Counted from the stretch's first letter, positions 16,353 through 24,932 are shown. The stretch: 64,000 bases of DNA from Fructobacillus evanidus (GCF_963580165.1 NZ_CAUZLM010000004.1:62001-126000), one strand, 5' to 3'. Notes: a model not told the origin generated them from the letters alone. Made by a program: numbers and translations.

Positions 16353-17840
16353 TTAAGCTTCCTCCTTGTCTTGCTTAACAAAGAATGCCAAGATGAAGCC
16401 AAGAACAGCAAAACCAAGACTGATCAAAAAGGCAATCTTGAAACCATCCAAAGATGCATCCAACATCTTGCTTGCGTAACGCAATGGTTCTGTAACCTTC
16501 AAATGGTTACTTGGTGTGTTGTTGTTGATGACGTTTTGAACAACTGATGTCAACAAGGCAACCACAACAGAGTTGGCAACCTGACGCAAAGTGTTGTTAG
16601 CGGCAGTACCGTGAGACGTCTTTTCATCAGGCAAAGCGGCCATAGCCTTGGTTGTCATTGGCATCATGGCCATGGCAATTCCGGCCATTCGAACACCGTA
16701 CAAGACACTAATAATAATTGTTGGTGTTTCAGGAGTTAAGAACAAGAATGGGAAAGTTCCCAAACCAAGGATGGCAAAACCAACCATTCCTAAGACCTTT
16801 GCACCAACCTTGTTATACAAGGCACCAGAGATGGCACTGAAGACACCCATTAACAAAGCTCCCCAGAGCAAAGTCAAACCTGAATCAAAGGCTGACAAAC
16901 CACGCACGTTTTGCAAGTACGTTGGCAACATCATTTCGACACCGAACATGGCCATCATAGCCAAGATTCCAACAACAGTCGGAATCGTAAAGTTCTTGTT
17001 CAAGAAGACCTTGACGTCCAAGAAGGGGTTCGACAAGTTCCACTGACGCCAAACGAAGATTACTAAGAGCAAAACGCCGGCGAATATTGGCACAAGCACG
17101 TTTGGCACATTGCCCCAACCGTGTGAACCAACGTTGGTGAAGCCCCACAAGAAGAGACCAAAACCAACTGTTGAGAGAATCAATGACAAGAAATCCAACT
17201 TAACCTTCTTAGTTGGAATGACATTCTTCATCAAGAATGGTGTCAAGACCAAAGCAATTCCAGTGATAACCAAAGGAATCAAGAAAGTAGAGCGCCAGCT
17301 ATCAGACAAAGTGAAGCCCAAAATTGTATGGTCTTGCTTCAAAATCCAACCTGACAAGGTTGGACCAATGGCTGGGACCATTCCAATAACCAATCCCATC
17401 GCACCCATGGCTGCGCCTCGTTCTTCGGGGGCATACATGTTCAAGATGACGATTTGCATCATTGGCATCATGATTCCAAAGGCCATGGCTGAAATAATCC
17501 GGCCAACAATGAAAATCCACCAAGAACCACTATTTTCGGGTGTTGACATTGTGACCAGGACACCGATAAAGAGTAATCCATAGGCAATAATGTGTAAAAT
17601 CTTGGTTGGAATTCGGTTAGCTAAGTAAGCTGACAATGGTACCATCATCCCGTTAAAGAGAAGGAACCATGTCGTTGCTTGTTGGGCTGTTGACAAGTTA
17701 ATGTCGAAAGCCTTCATTAGGGAAGGAATGGCCGTCCCCAATGATGTCTGCATCAATGCACCGGCTGCCATGGCAATCATCATGACCACAACAACAAGTG
17801 TTCGATTGTAAGTTCGAGTATTTGTTTGAACTGCTTCCAT
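16353..17840 (-). CDS. MFS drug exporter, 14-TM DHA2 type, cassette 1
   Basis: 495 residues with about 14 hydrophobic segments. DHA2 features are visible: helix 1 TSLGTAIPSLMKAFDI, motif A-like AYLANRIPTK, and motif C GLVIGMVPAIGPTLSGWIL, typical of proton-driven antiporters. It resembles LmrB/EmrB-type multidrug efflux pumps; substrates (drugs, bile salts, lipids) are unknown. It is transcribed from a TTGACT-17-TACACT promoter covered by three TetR-type operators and is divergent from tetR. A close paralogue of identical length lies at 19281-20768. Confidence 0.92.
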   Translation of the reverse strand: MEAVQTNTRTYNRTLVVVVMMIAMAAGALMQTSLGTAIPSLMKAFDINLSTAQQATTWFLLFNGMMVPLSAYLANRIPTKILHIIAYGLLFIGVLVTMSTPENSGSWWIFIVGRIISAMAFGIMMPMMQIVILNMYAPEERGAAMGAMGLVIGMVPAIGPTLSGWILKQDHTILGFTLSDSWRSTFLIPLVITGIALVLTPFLMKNVIPTKKVKLDFLSLILSTVGFGLFLWGFTNVGSHGWGNVPNVLVPIFAGVLLLVIFVWRQWNLSNPFLDVKVFLNKNFTIPTVVGILAMMAMFGVEMMLPTYLQNVRGLSAFDSGLTLLWGALLMGVFSAISGALYNKVGAKVLGMVGFAILGLGTFPFLFLTPETPTIIISVLYGVRMAGIAMAMMPMTTKAMAALPDEKTSHGTAANNTLRQVANSVVVALLTSVVQNVINNNTPSNHLKVTEPLRYASKMLDASLDGFKIAFLISLGFAVLGFILAFFVKQDKEEA

Positions 17841-17855
17841 CGTTATTTCCTTTCG

Positions 17856-17927
17856 TGGTACAATGTGTACCAGTTACTTTATGGAACATAGTGTAACAGT
17901 TAAATTTAACTGAGTCAACCTGTTTCA
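17856..17927. promoter_or_regulatory. Divergent promoter with three TetR-type operators, cassette 1
   Basis: Three 17-bp palindromes share TG-N3-CA-N3-TGT-N2-CA: 17856-17872 (TGGTACA/TGTACCA), 17882-17898 (TGGAACA/TGTAACA) and 17911-17927 (TGAGTCA/TGTTTCA). The exporter promoter on the minus strand is TTGACT (17913-17918), 17 bp, TACACT (17890-17895), so the last two sites cover -35 and -10. A perfect 16-bp palindrome (17897-17912) fills the spacer. The tetR promoter on the plus strand has an extended -10 TGCTATACT shortly downstream. Confidence 0.75.
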
Positions 17928-18008
17928 CTAAATTCATTTATTTGCTATACTATTCTTAGAAATAAAGGAATTTAATCACAAAACGACACTTGTCGTGGAG
18001 GAACCTAG

Positions 18009-18581
18009 ATGAAATTTGGCCAACAAGAAAACATCCGAGTAAAGCAACAAATTGTTGATGGCTTTTTTGAGCAATTAAAGGAACAACCCTTTTCAGAAAT
18101 TCGCGTTGCTCAGCTAATCAAATCAGCTGATGTCGCGCGCGTGAGCTATTACCGCAACTTTGATAGCATTGAAGATATTTTGACCTTTTACTTAACGTGT
18201 TTGGTTACTGAACACCATGAAGAAGAAAGACAAAAGCCAATTCCCCATAACCGTACCCGGGAAACCATGAAAATACGCCTCACCAGTTCTTTTATCGCAT
18301 TTAAAAGCCAGGAGGAGCGCTTTATGCTGCTCATCGACCGGGGGCTTTCCAGCCATATTTATGAATTTTTTGTCAACTTTGGCGAAATTATCAAGGCTAT
18401 ACATCCTGAAAAAAAGCATGGCTTTAATTACAAGCACATCTTTGTTTTCGGTGCTTCCTTTCACGTGATGATGGCCTGGTTACAAAATGGAGCTAAGGAA
18501 AGCCCTGAAGAAATGGCTGATTTTTTGGTCAATACGATGCCAGATAGTTTTTTTGACAAAGAGCAACCCGTAAAAGAATAG
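18009..18581 (+). CDS. TetR-family regulator, cassette 1
   Basis: 190 residues. The N-terminal helix-turn-helix (about 14-60) carries the TetR pattern FSEIRVAQLIKSADVARVSYYRNFDSIEDIL. The C-terminal half is a helical ligand domain with FMLLIDRGLSSHIYEFF and a final MMAWLQNGAKESPEEMADFL segment. GTGGAGGAACC precedes the ATG. It is divergent from the exporter pair and presumably represses both by binding the 17-bp sites between them. The paralogue at 20913-21461 shares the recognition helix almost unchanged, so the two regulators may bind each other's sites. Confidence 0.9.
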   Translation: MKFGQQENIRVKQQIVDGFFEQLKEQPFSEIRVAQLIKSADVARVSYYRNFDSIEDILTFYLTCLVTEHHEEERQKPIPHNRTRETMKIRLTSSFIAFKSQEERFMLLIDRGLSSHIYEFFVNFGEIIKAIHPEKKHGFNYKHIFVFGASFHVMMAWLQNGAKESPEEMADFLVNTMPDSFFDKEQPVKE

Positions 18582-18599
18582 ACCAATGCTTTTTCTTTC

Positions 18600-18636
18600 A
18601 GAAGCCAAACTTATTAAAAGTTTTGGCTTCTTTTTT
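18600..18636 (+). terminator. Terminator after tetR, cassette 1
   Basis: AGAAGCCAAAAC-type stem (AGAAGCCAAAC / TTTTGGCTTCT) followed by TTTTTT. Confidence 0.85.
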
Positions 18637-18667
18637 GCGTCTTTCATCCAAAAATAGCCGACAAAAA

Positions 18668-18695
18668 AGCACCCGGAAAGCAGGACCCGAGTGCT
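18668..18695 (-). terminator. Terminator of exporter cassette 2
   Basis: AGCACCCGG and CCCGAGTGCT arms around an AAAGCAGGA loop, with T run on the minus strand. Loop and stem match the cassette 1 terminator (15729-15758), showing that the duplication included it. Confidence 0.85.
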
Positions 18696-18753
18696 GATAG
18701 AGATGTATTCGAAGAAATATTGTGAAGAATAATGCTAATTTAATGAGAATAAC

Positions 18754-19284
18754 TTATTTTAAAGTAACTTGCCAATTTTCAGGTACTTGAAGAGTATGGC
18801 GAACTTTGACCAAGTTATCTTCCTTGTGTTGCTTGAAGAGCCACTCATTAAAGTCGTTCTTGTAAACCCACTTCGTCGTGACCGTCTTAACCTGAGCAGA
18901 CGTCACATTCGCCTTTTCATAAGTGGCTGATTGCTTAACAGTTTTCACAATGTCGCTCTTATCGGGAGCAAAGTGAACACTGGCTTGTTGGTCACTGGCG
19001 TGATTTTTATAAACCAAAACATAATTATCAGCACCAATTTTCTTGGCTGCGACCATGCCAACTGGCACTTGTGCAGGAGCAGCTGAATAAACTTCCGTCG
19101 TTGTTGTGACTGTCTTCTTTTCCATGCCAAGGTGATCGTGCATGTTCAGAGTCAAGACAATTGTCAAAGCTAAGACTCCCAACCACAAGATGCCACCGAC
19201 GATATTGCGAACAGCAGCATTCTTAATCACAAAAATGACAGCACTGGCAAGGATTGCTAATAGCATAATAATCCAAAGAATCAT
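18754..19284 (-). CDS. DUF4811 membrane protein, cassette 2
   Basis: 176 residues, same length and architecture as the cassette 1 protein: two N-terminal membrane helices, then YSAAPAQVPVGMVAAKKIG and TKWVYKNDFNEWLFKQHKEDNLVKVRHTLQVP. The start overlaps the MFS stop by 4 nt (ATGA), so translation is coupled, slightly tighter than in cassette 1. The N-terminal helices have diverged more than the outer domain. Function unknown; an accessory subunit of the exporter is the natural guess. Confidence 0.85.
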   Translation of the reverse strand: MILWIIMLLAILASAVIFVIKNAAVRNIVGGILWLGVLALTIVLTLNMHDHLGMEKKTVTTTTEVYSAAPAQVPVGMVAAKKIGADNYVLVYKNHASDQQASVHFAPDKSDIVKTVKQSATYEKANVTSAQVKTVTTKWVYKNDFNEWLFKQHKEDNLVKVRHTLQVPENWQVTLK

Positions 19285-20768
19285 TTATTTGACTCCTTTC
19301 CGCTCTTCAAGAAAATCAGTAAGAAGATACCAATAACAGCAAAGATAAAGCTCAAGATGAAGGCGATTTGGAAACCATCCATCGAAGCGTTCAGAGCCTT
19401 ACTTGCATACAAAATTGGGTCAGTCGTCTTCAAAGAACTACTTGGCAAGTGGTTACTTGTCACATTTTGCACGACAGAAGTCATCAATGCAACTACCACA
19501 GAACTAGCAACCTGGCGAACTGTATTATTTGCAGCCGTTCCGTGTGACCCCATTGAATCGGGCAACGCACTCATTGCAGCCGTTGTCAGTGGCATCATTG
19601 TTAAAGCAACACCGGCCATTCGCATTGTATACAGGACAGTAATTAATAGTGTTGGCGTCTCTGGTGTCAAATAGATATAAGGCAGTGTTCCCAACGCCAA
19701 CATGGAAAAGCCAACAAATGATAAACGTTTTGTACCAACCTTGTTATACAAGATACCAGCAATTGGGCTAATAAGGCCCAAGCACAAAGCTCCCCACATC
19801 AACGTCAAGCCTGAATCAAATGGATTTAAGCCACGTACATTTTGCAGATACGTTGGCAACATCATTTCAACACCATACATCGCCATCGTCAGCAAAATAA
19901 TTTGTGCTGAGGCAATTGTAAATTCCTTGTTCATAAAAACTCGAATGTCCAAGAATGGCTTGTCGAGCTTGAGTTGCCGCCATCCAAAAAGAATGACAAC
20001 AATAATACCAGCTGAAATTGGCAAAATGACCTGACTCCAGTCACCCCAACCCTGAGTACTTACATTGGTGAAGCCCCACAAGAAGAGACCAAAGCCAACC
20101 GTTGACAAGACAACTGAGAAATAATCCATCTTGATTTTTGATGTTTGGATGAAATTCTTTACGAAAATAGGTGTTAAAATCGTTGCAATGGCAATAATAA
20201 TAAATGGAATCACAAAGATTGATTGCCAATGATCAGACAAAGTTATGCCAAGAATCGTATGATTTTCCTTCAAAATCCAACCAGTTAACGTGGGGCCGAT
20301 AGCCGGCCCCATTCCTACAACCAGCCCCATCATACCCATGGCTGTGCCCCGTTCCTCTGGCGCATACATGTTGATAATGACGATTTGGAGCAATGGCATA
20401 ATGACACCAACACCAAGTGCAGTGACGATTCGTCCGGCCACAAATATCCACCAAGAATTACTATTTTCAGGTGTTAGCATGCTGATGGCAATTCCAATCA
20501 ACAATGCAAAAGAAGCAAATAGTTGCAAATATTTTGTTGGTACTCGGTTAGCCAAATAGGCTGAAAGAGGCACCATAATTCCGTTTGTTAGCAAGAACCA
20601 AGTGGTTGCTTGTTGCGCTGTTGAGATACTAATGTCAAAGGCCTTCATCAGACTTGGCAAAGCCGTTCCCAATGAAGTTTGCATCAGTGATCCAGAAATT
20701 GCAGCAAGCATCATAATGGTAAACGCTAATGTTCGATTGTAGCCCTTTCCGTTTTGTGTTACAGACAT
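19281..20768 (-). CDS. MFS drug exporter, 14-TM DHA2 type, cassette 2
   Basis: 495 residues, about 14 membrane segments, with TSLGTALPSLMKAFDI in helix 1, AYLANRVPTK after helix 2 and the antiporter motif GLVVGMGPAIGPTLTGWIL. By eye most positions match the cassette 1 exporter, so this is a recent-to-moderate tandem paralogue. The gene has its own TTGACT-17-TACACT promoter with two operators. The two pumps could differ in substrate or in inducer; neither can be told from sequence. Confidence 0.92.
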   Translation of the reverse strand: MSVTQNGKGYNRTLAFTIMMLAAISGSLMQTSLGTALPSLMKAFDISISTAQQATTWFLLTNGIMVPLSAYLANRVPTKYLQLFASFALLIGIAISMLTPENSNSWWIFVAGRIVTALGVGVIMPLLQIVIINMYAPEERGTAMGMMGLVVGMGPAIGPTLTGWILKENHTILGITLSDHWQSIFVIPFIIIAIATILTPIFVKNFIQTSKIKMDYFSVVLSTVGFGLFLWGFTNVSTQGWGDWSQVILPISAGIIVVILFGWRQLKLDKPFLDIRVFMNKEFTIASAQIILLTMAMYGVEMMLPTYLQNVRGLNPFDSGLTLMWGALCLGLISPIAGILYNKVGTKRLSFVGFSMLALGTLPYIYLTPETPTLLITVLYTMRMAGVALTMMPLTTAAMSALPDSMGSHGTAANNTVRQVASSVVVALMTSVVQNVTSNHLPSSSLKTTDPILYASKALNASMDGFQIAFILSFIFAVIGIFLLIFLKSGKESNK

Positions 20769-20807
20769 TTTCTTTTTCCTTTCGACGATTTTTAACCCGT
20801 CCCTTTA

Positions 20808-20853
20808 TGAGACATAGTGTATCATCAACTTCAAAATGAGTCAATATGTCTCA
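20808..20853. promoter_or_regulatory. Divergent promoter with two TetR-type operators, cassette 2
   Basis: Two 17-bp sites of the same form as in cassette 1: TGAGACA-TAG-TGTATCA (20808-20824) and TGAGTCA-ATA-TGTCTCA (20837-20853), centres 29 bp apart, exactly as for the equivalent pair in cassette 1. They cover TACACT and TTGACT of the exporter promoter (17-bp spacer). The tetR promoter has an extended -10 TGCTATAAT about 20 bp downstream. Confidence 0.75.
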
Positions 20854-20912
20854 TAATTTTTCATTTATTTGCTATAATGATTTTATATATGCTACGTTAC
20901 ATGGAGAAAATT

Positions 20913-21461
20913 ATGCATCAACCACCAGAAGACAGTCATTTAAAAAACCAAATTGTAGATGGCTTTTTTATCGAACTCAGCGAACATCCCTTCTCAGAAA
21001 TCCGCGTTGCCCAATTAATTAAATCAGCCGGTGTTGCTCGTGCCAGCTATTATCGCAATTTTGAGAATATTGAAGATATTTTAAACTACTACTTAGACCG
21101 CTTACTTGTAAAACACCGCTCGCATTCAGACAAAATTGCCAATGCCCGCTCTTGGACAAAACTGAGTATCAAAGATCAACTGCTCGACCTGTTCACCGTT
21201 TTTGGTGCTGAACAGAAACGGTTTAAGCTCTTGATTCAGGGTGAATTATCCAGCCACATTTACGAATTTTTCCAAGCAGTATCAGAAGAAAGAAGTACTG
21301 AGCGACCAGCTAATTGGCTAACCGGTTATCCGCGAGACGTCATTTCTGGTGCCGTCTTCCAGGTGATTATGTCCTGGCTACAAAAAGGTGCCCAAGAAAG
21401 TCCAGAAGAAATGGCTAATTTTTTAATTGAATACCTGCCCGAAAAATTATTTGAACAATAA
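20913..21461 (+). CDS. TetR-family regulator, cassette 2
   Basis: 182 residues with the HTH segment FSEIRVAQLIKSAGVARASYYRNF near the N terminus and a helical ligand-binding C-terminal part containing FKLLIQGELSSHIYEFF and IMSWLQKGAQESPEEMANFLIEYL. I chose the ATG at 20913 because GGAG lies 7 nt upstream and the domain then begins as in the paralogue; the longer open frame from 20817 would start inside the operator region. It is divergent from the cassette 2 exporter and is presumably its repressor. Confidence 0.88.
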   Translation: MHQPPEDSHLKNQIVDGFFIELSEHPFSEIRVAQLIKSAGVARASYYRNFENIEDILNYYLDRLLVKHRSHSDKIANARSWTKLSIKDQLLDLFTVFGAEQKRFKLLIQGELSSHIYEFFQAVSEERSTERPANWLTGYPRDVISGAVFQVIMSWLQKGAQESPEEMANFLIEYLPEKLFEQ

Positions 21462-21497
21462 AAAGATCAGAAGCCCTCGAGGCTCCTGATCTTTTTT
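21462..21497. terminator. Bidirectional terminator
   Basis: AAAGATCAG / CTGATCTTT with inner GCC/GGC pairing, A run on the left and T run on the right, between tetR and the convergent lysR. Confidence 0.85.
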
Positions 21498-21527
21498 CAT
21501 TTCTATTTTCGCCTCGACACAGCACTT

Positions 21528-22400
21528 TCAAATCAGTTCTTGCTGGTTGGCCGTTAAAAAATCCATAAAATACTGACTGGCAATTGGCAAGGCTTCTTTC
21601 TCCCGATAAGCAATCGCCACCGGGCGCTTAACCTTGGGCTCAACTGATTTTGCCAGCACGTTAAAGTTGGTCCGACTAGCCACTAGCTCCGATAATATGC
21701 TAATACCCAAGCCGGCCTCGACCATGGCCATAATCGTGTAATCATCTTGAATGCGATAGCGGACATTTGGGGTTAGACCAGCCTTGCGAAAGGCCTCGAG
21801 TGGTTCGCTATAGCCCCCACCTTCGACCAAAATAAAGGGTTCTGCTGTCAAAGACGCAATCGGTACTTGGTCTAATTTTGCTAGTGGGTGATCCACCGGC
21901 AAAAAGGCCTTCATCTCGGTGGTGTGAATGATTTGCTTTGCCAGGCCATCCCCATAATCAGCCGTCATGAGACCAAAATCAACGGTCCCATCCTGAATCC
22001 AATTCACAATGGTCCCGTAATCGCCTTGGTGCAAAATAAATTCGATTGCCGGGTAGCGTTCTTGAAACCGTTTGAAGAGGTCTGGCAGCCAGTAACAACT
22101 AACACTCGTAATCGCACCGATTCGGACAGTCCCTGTTTCAAGGCCCCGAATGGCCCCCGCCGTTTCTTGCAAGATTTGGTATTGGCGCAATGACCGTTCG
22201 ATATAGGGATACAATTTTTCGCCTTCCGGGGTCAGTTGAACCCCCTGACGCGAACGCTTTAACAATTGAATGCCAAATTCCCTTTCAAGGCCGGCCACCA
22301 TCTGACTCACTGAAGACTGCGTGTAGCCCAGCGCCTGCGCGGCCTTGGTAAAGCTATTCATCTGGAGAATCTTTTCTAAAACTAGTAAATGGTTCATCAA
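21528..22400 (-). CDS. LysR-family transcriptional regulator
   Basis: 290 residues. The N-terminal winged HTH (about 1-60) has FTKAAQALGYTQSSVSQMVAGLEREFGIQLLKR, and the C-terminal periplasmic-binding-type effector domain begins near VRIGAITSVSCYWLP. It is divergent from an amino-acid permease 98 bp away, so control of that gene is likely. The intergenic region holds an imperfect TACAA..TTGTA dyad that could be its site. The effector is unknown. Confidence 0.9.
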   Translation of the reverse strand: MMNHLLVLEKILQMNSFTKAAQALGYTQSSVSQMVAGLEREFGIQLLKRSRQGVQLTPEGEKLYPYIERSLRQYQILQETAGAIRGLETGTVRIGAITSVSCYWLPDLFKRFQERYPAIEFILHQGDYGTIVNWIQDGTVDFGLMTADYGDGLAKQIIHTTEMKAFLPVDHPLAKLDQVPIASLTAEPFILVEGGGYSEPLEAFRKAGLTPNVRYRIQDDYTIMAMVEAGLGISILSELVASRTNFNVLAKSVEPKVKRPVAIAYREKEALPIASQYFMDFLTANQQELI

Positions 22401-22434
22401 TCGTTTTTCCTAATACAACTATGTAATTTATTAA

Positions 22435-22464
22435 TTGTACTTATCATATCATTTCTTCTATAGT
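22435..22464 (+). promoter_or_regulatory. Promoter of the amino-acid permease
   Basis: TTGTAC (22435-22440), 18-bp spacer, TATAGT (22459-22464). The -35 is part of the TACAA..TTGTA dyad, where a LysR protein could act. Confidence 0.5.
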
Positions 22465-22498
22465 AAGGGAGCTAGAAAGAAACATTTGAGGTATCAAT

Positions 22499-23896
22499 AT
22501 GAACATTTTCAAAAAAGAGTCAGTCGCTAATTTTCTAAGCGCTGATGCTCGTCTTCAAAAGACATTAACTGCCAAGGACTTAATTGCCCTTGGAATCGGT
22601 GCCGTGATCGGTACCGGTATTTTCATCCTACCCGGTCACGAGGCTGCCAGCCATGCTGGTCCGGCTGTCGCAATTGCCTTTTTAATTGCTGCCCTCGTCT
22701 CTGGATTGGTCGGCATGGCCTACGCGGAGTTTTCTTCCGCTATGCCGATTGCCGGTTCAGCCTACTCCTTTGGATCCGTTATCTACGGGGAATTTGTTGG
22801 CTGGATTTTAGGATGGTCGCTGATTTTAGAGTATTTTTTGGCGGTTTCAGCTGAAGCAACCGGCTTTGCGGCCTACTTTAACCACAACATTTTAGCGAGC
22901 TTTGGCCTTAACCTGCCGAAAGCCCTGCAAGCTAGCCCAATGGAGGGTGGCCTGATTAACTTCACTGCCGTCGTGATTGTCTTAATCATCGCCGGCATCC
23001 TCATAATGGGAACCGAATTATCAAAGAAAGTTGAAAACTTTGCCGTCATTGTCAAAGTAGCCATTATCATCCTCTTTATTATCGTTGGCTTCTTTTATGT
23101 TAAGACCAGCAACTACGTGCCTTTTTATCCAAAAGAATTCCACAGCGTACCCTTTGGGATGGGTGGTATCTTCACAGCAGCAGCAACGGTTTTCTTCGCC
23201 TTTATTGGCTTTGATGCCCTGGCTTCCAATTCCGCCGAAACCATCAACCCCGGCAAAAACGTCATTAAGGGGATTTTGGGAACCGTTATTATTGCCGTGA
23301 TCCTTTACGTGGCCTTTTCCCTTGTTTTGACCGGTATCGTCAACTACAAAGATTTAAACGTCGATGATCCTGCTGCTTATGCGCTGCAGGTGATTCATTT
23401 GACTGCTTGGAATAAGCTTATTACGATTGGCGCACTCTTCGGGATTTTTACAGCGATGGTCACGATGTTTATTGGTGGCTCTCGCCTCGTTTATGCCCTT
23501 GGGCGCGATGGCCTTTTGCCGCAAAAATTAGGTCAGGTAAGCCAAAAGCATGCCGTACCAACCAATGCCGTCTTAATTGCGACTGTCGTCCAGGCCATTT
23601 TTGCCGGGCTCGTACCACTGACCCAATTGGCTTCACTAATTAACGCCGGAACTTTGATTGCCTTTACCTTTATTTCCTTTGGTATTTTGAAGCTCCGTCG
23701 TCGATCAGACATTCAAAATACCGGTTTCAAGATGCCTTGGTACCCCTTCCTGCCAATTTTGGCCGGCCTTTGCAGTATTTTCTTTATCATCATGCTGCCA
23801 AATATCACCAAGATTTCCGTTGGCATTTGGCTCTTGATTGGCGTTGCTGTCTATTTCACCTACAGTATCCGTCATTCCAAATTACAAAATCAGTAA
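22499..23896 (+). CDS. APC-family amino-acid permease (cationic amino-acid transporter type)
   Basis: 465 residues, about 12 membrane helices. The first helix contains the unwound substrate-binding GIGAVIGTGIFILPG, and helix 6 has FFAFIGFDALASNSAETINPGKN, both typical of the CAT/YfnA branch of the APC superfamily. It is a proton-coupled amino-acid importer or exchanger; the exact substrate is not readable. TTGAGG lies upstream of the ATG. It stands alone, divergent from lysR and ended by a bidirectional terminator. Confidence 0.92.
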   Translation: MNIFKKESVANFLSADARLQKTLTAKDLIALGIGAVIGTGIFILPGHEAASHAGPAVAIAFLIAALVSGLVGMAYAEFSSAMPIAGSAYSFGSVIYGEFVGWILGWSLILEYFLAVSAEATGFAAYFNHNILASFGLNLPKALQASPMEGGLINFTAVVIVLIIAGILIMGTELSKKVENFAVIVKVAIIILFIIVGFFYVKTSNYVPFYPKEFHSVPFGMGGIFTAAATVFFAFIGFDALASNSAETINPGKNVIKGILGTVIIAVILYVAFSLVLTGIVNYKDLNVDDPAAYALQVIHLTAWNKLITIGALFGIFTAMVTMFIGGSRLVYALGRDGLLPQKLGQVSQKHAVPTNAVLIATVVQAIFAGLVPLTQLASLINAGTLIAFTFISFGILKLRRRSDIQNTGFKMPWYPFLPILAGLCSIFFIIMLPNITKISVGIWLLIGVAVYFTYSIRHSKLQNQ

Positions 23897-23899
23897 CAG

Positions 23900-23938
23900 A
23901 AAAGGATTTGCGCCCATCATCAACGCAAATCCTTTTTT
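23900..23938. terminator. Bidirectional terminator
   Basis: AAAAGGATTTGCG / CGCAAATCCTTTT, 13-bp perfect stem followed by TTAA, between the permease and the convergent reductase gene. Confidence 0.9.
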
Positions 23939-23941
23939 AAT

Positions 23942-24499
23942 TTAATCAATTGTTGCCGCACACTTTTCAATGTACGCTTGTCGATCTTCTTGTGTCACAC
24001 CTGAATCCATGTGACCCAAAACATAAGCTTTGTTCAATTTAATTCCTGTGTAAGCAAAAATTCCTAACTTGTAACGGCTGACGACGTTACCAAACATCTT
24101 GTAGTACCAGCCCCCAAAATTAGAACTCGTAAAGACGTCCGCCTTCTTACCCGTCAAATGCTTAACGATTTTACCGTTACGACGGTTATAAGCAAAGCCT
24201 GGCGTGAAGACGCGGTCAATCATCCCCTTCAAAACGGATGGTTCTGCCGACCACCAAACGGGGAAGAAAAATGAAATTCGGTCCGCCCAGGCAATCTTTT
24301 CTTGGACTGCCTTCGGGAAGCTTTCATCTGCCATATGTTGGCGATAGCCATAGCGTAAGACACTGTCAAAATCAGCAGTTGCTAGGTCCACAATTTGGAC
24401 CTCATGGCCCTTTTCTTTTGCCACCGCTGCGAAATTCATCGCATTGGCGTGAGTGAATGATTCTTGGTCAGGGTGACCCTGAATAATCAGCATTTTCAT
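23942..24499 (-). CDS. Flavodoxin-fold NAD(P)H:quinone reductase family protein
   Basis: 185 residues, Flavodoxin_2 family. FMN-binding features are visible: QGHPDQESFTHA at the N terminus (phosphate loop), the FFFPVWWSAEPSVLKGMIDRVF segment, TSSNFGGWYY near residue 130, and a C-terminal ILGHM-like VLGHMDSG. Relatives reduce quinones, azo dyes or nitro compounds with NAD(P)H. It is monocistronic with its own promoter. Physiological substrate unknown. Confidence 0.88.
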   Translation of the reverse strand: MKMLIIQGHPDQESFTHANAMNFAAVAKEKGHEVQIVDLATADFDSVLRYGYRQHMADESFPKAVQEKIAWADRISFFFPVWWSAEPSVLKGMIDRVFTPGFAYNRRNGKIVKHLTGKKADVFTSSNFGGWYYKMFGNVVSRYKLGIFAYTGIKLNKAYVLGHMDSGVTQEDRQAYIEKCAATID

Positions 24500-24522
24500 G
24501 GTGTTTTTCCTTTTCGGTTGGG

Positions 24523-24571
24523 ATACCCACTCGGGTATTCGTTATTGCGCCATATAACTCGTATTATACCA
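24523..24571 (-). promoter_or_regulatory. Promoter of the flavodoxin-fold reductase
   Basis: Extended -10 TGGTATAAT on the minus strand (TATAAT at 24563-24568). The leader contains a small dyad ATACCC-N4-GGGTAT (24523-24538) about 25 bp past the start site, a possible repressor or mRNA element. Confidence 0.5.
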
Positions 24572-24661
24572 TCTTTTCAGCAAGTGATTTTTATTAAATA
24601 CAATCATCACGGTCGCTTCCTTACTGATTTTTAAAAGAATTTTGGACTGTACGGACACATC

Positions 24662-24690
24662 TTGACAATTTTTGGTCAAAAGTCCATACT
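24662..24690 (+). promoter_or_regulatory. Promoter of an unrecognised small gene
   Basis: TTGACA (24662-24667), exactly 17 bp, CATACT (24685-24690). One of the better promoters in the window. Confidence 0.65.
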
Positions 24691-24719
24691 TCTTTACAAG
24701 AATACCGGAGGCGTAAAAA

Positions 24720-24932
24720 ATGACTCAAACATGGTTTCTCAACCACTTGACTACTCTTGTTAGTGGCCGTCTGATGACCAATGCAAAACGGCCATCTGCT
24801 GTACCTGTTTCTGCTATTTCCAAGACAAAAACGCCTGCAAACTGCCTTTTGATGGTGTTTGCTGCCGTGTTCCCATTTCCTTTTATTCAGCTTAATCAAG
24901 GCCAAACTGTGGGCTTTTGCTATCGGTGTTAG
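24720..24932 (+). CDS. Unrecognised small ORF or regulatory RNA, 70 codons
   Basis: A 70-residue frame starting MTQTWFLNHL, with a mid-section rich in Ser/Thr/Ala/Pro, a hydrophobic stretch LLMVFAAVFPFPF and a C-terminal CYRC. It has what a gene needs: a TTGACA-17-CATACT promoter 30 bp upstream, CCGGAGG 8 nt before the ATG and a terminator directly after the stop. I recognise no family. The composition is not convincing for a folded protein, so the unit could instead be a small RNA that happens to be open; an opposite-strand frame (24621-24905) looks less likely because no signals support it. The rest of 24.5-25.1 kb holds nothing I can identify. Confidence 0.45.
   Translation: MTQTWFLNHLTTLVSGRLMTNAKRPSAVPVSAISKTKTPANCLLMVFAAVFPFPFIQLNQGQTVGFCYRC

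Noticed and set aside
17110..17583. A 157-codon frame opposite the cassette 1 exporter
   Set aside because: Antisense shadow of a conserved membrane protein; similar shadows occur opposite the cassette 2 exporter.
24621..24905. A 94-codon minus-strand frame in the 24.7 kb unit
   Set aside because: No ribosome binding site or promoter on that strand, while the plus strand has promoter, RBS and terminator.
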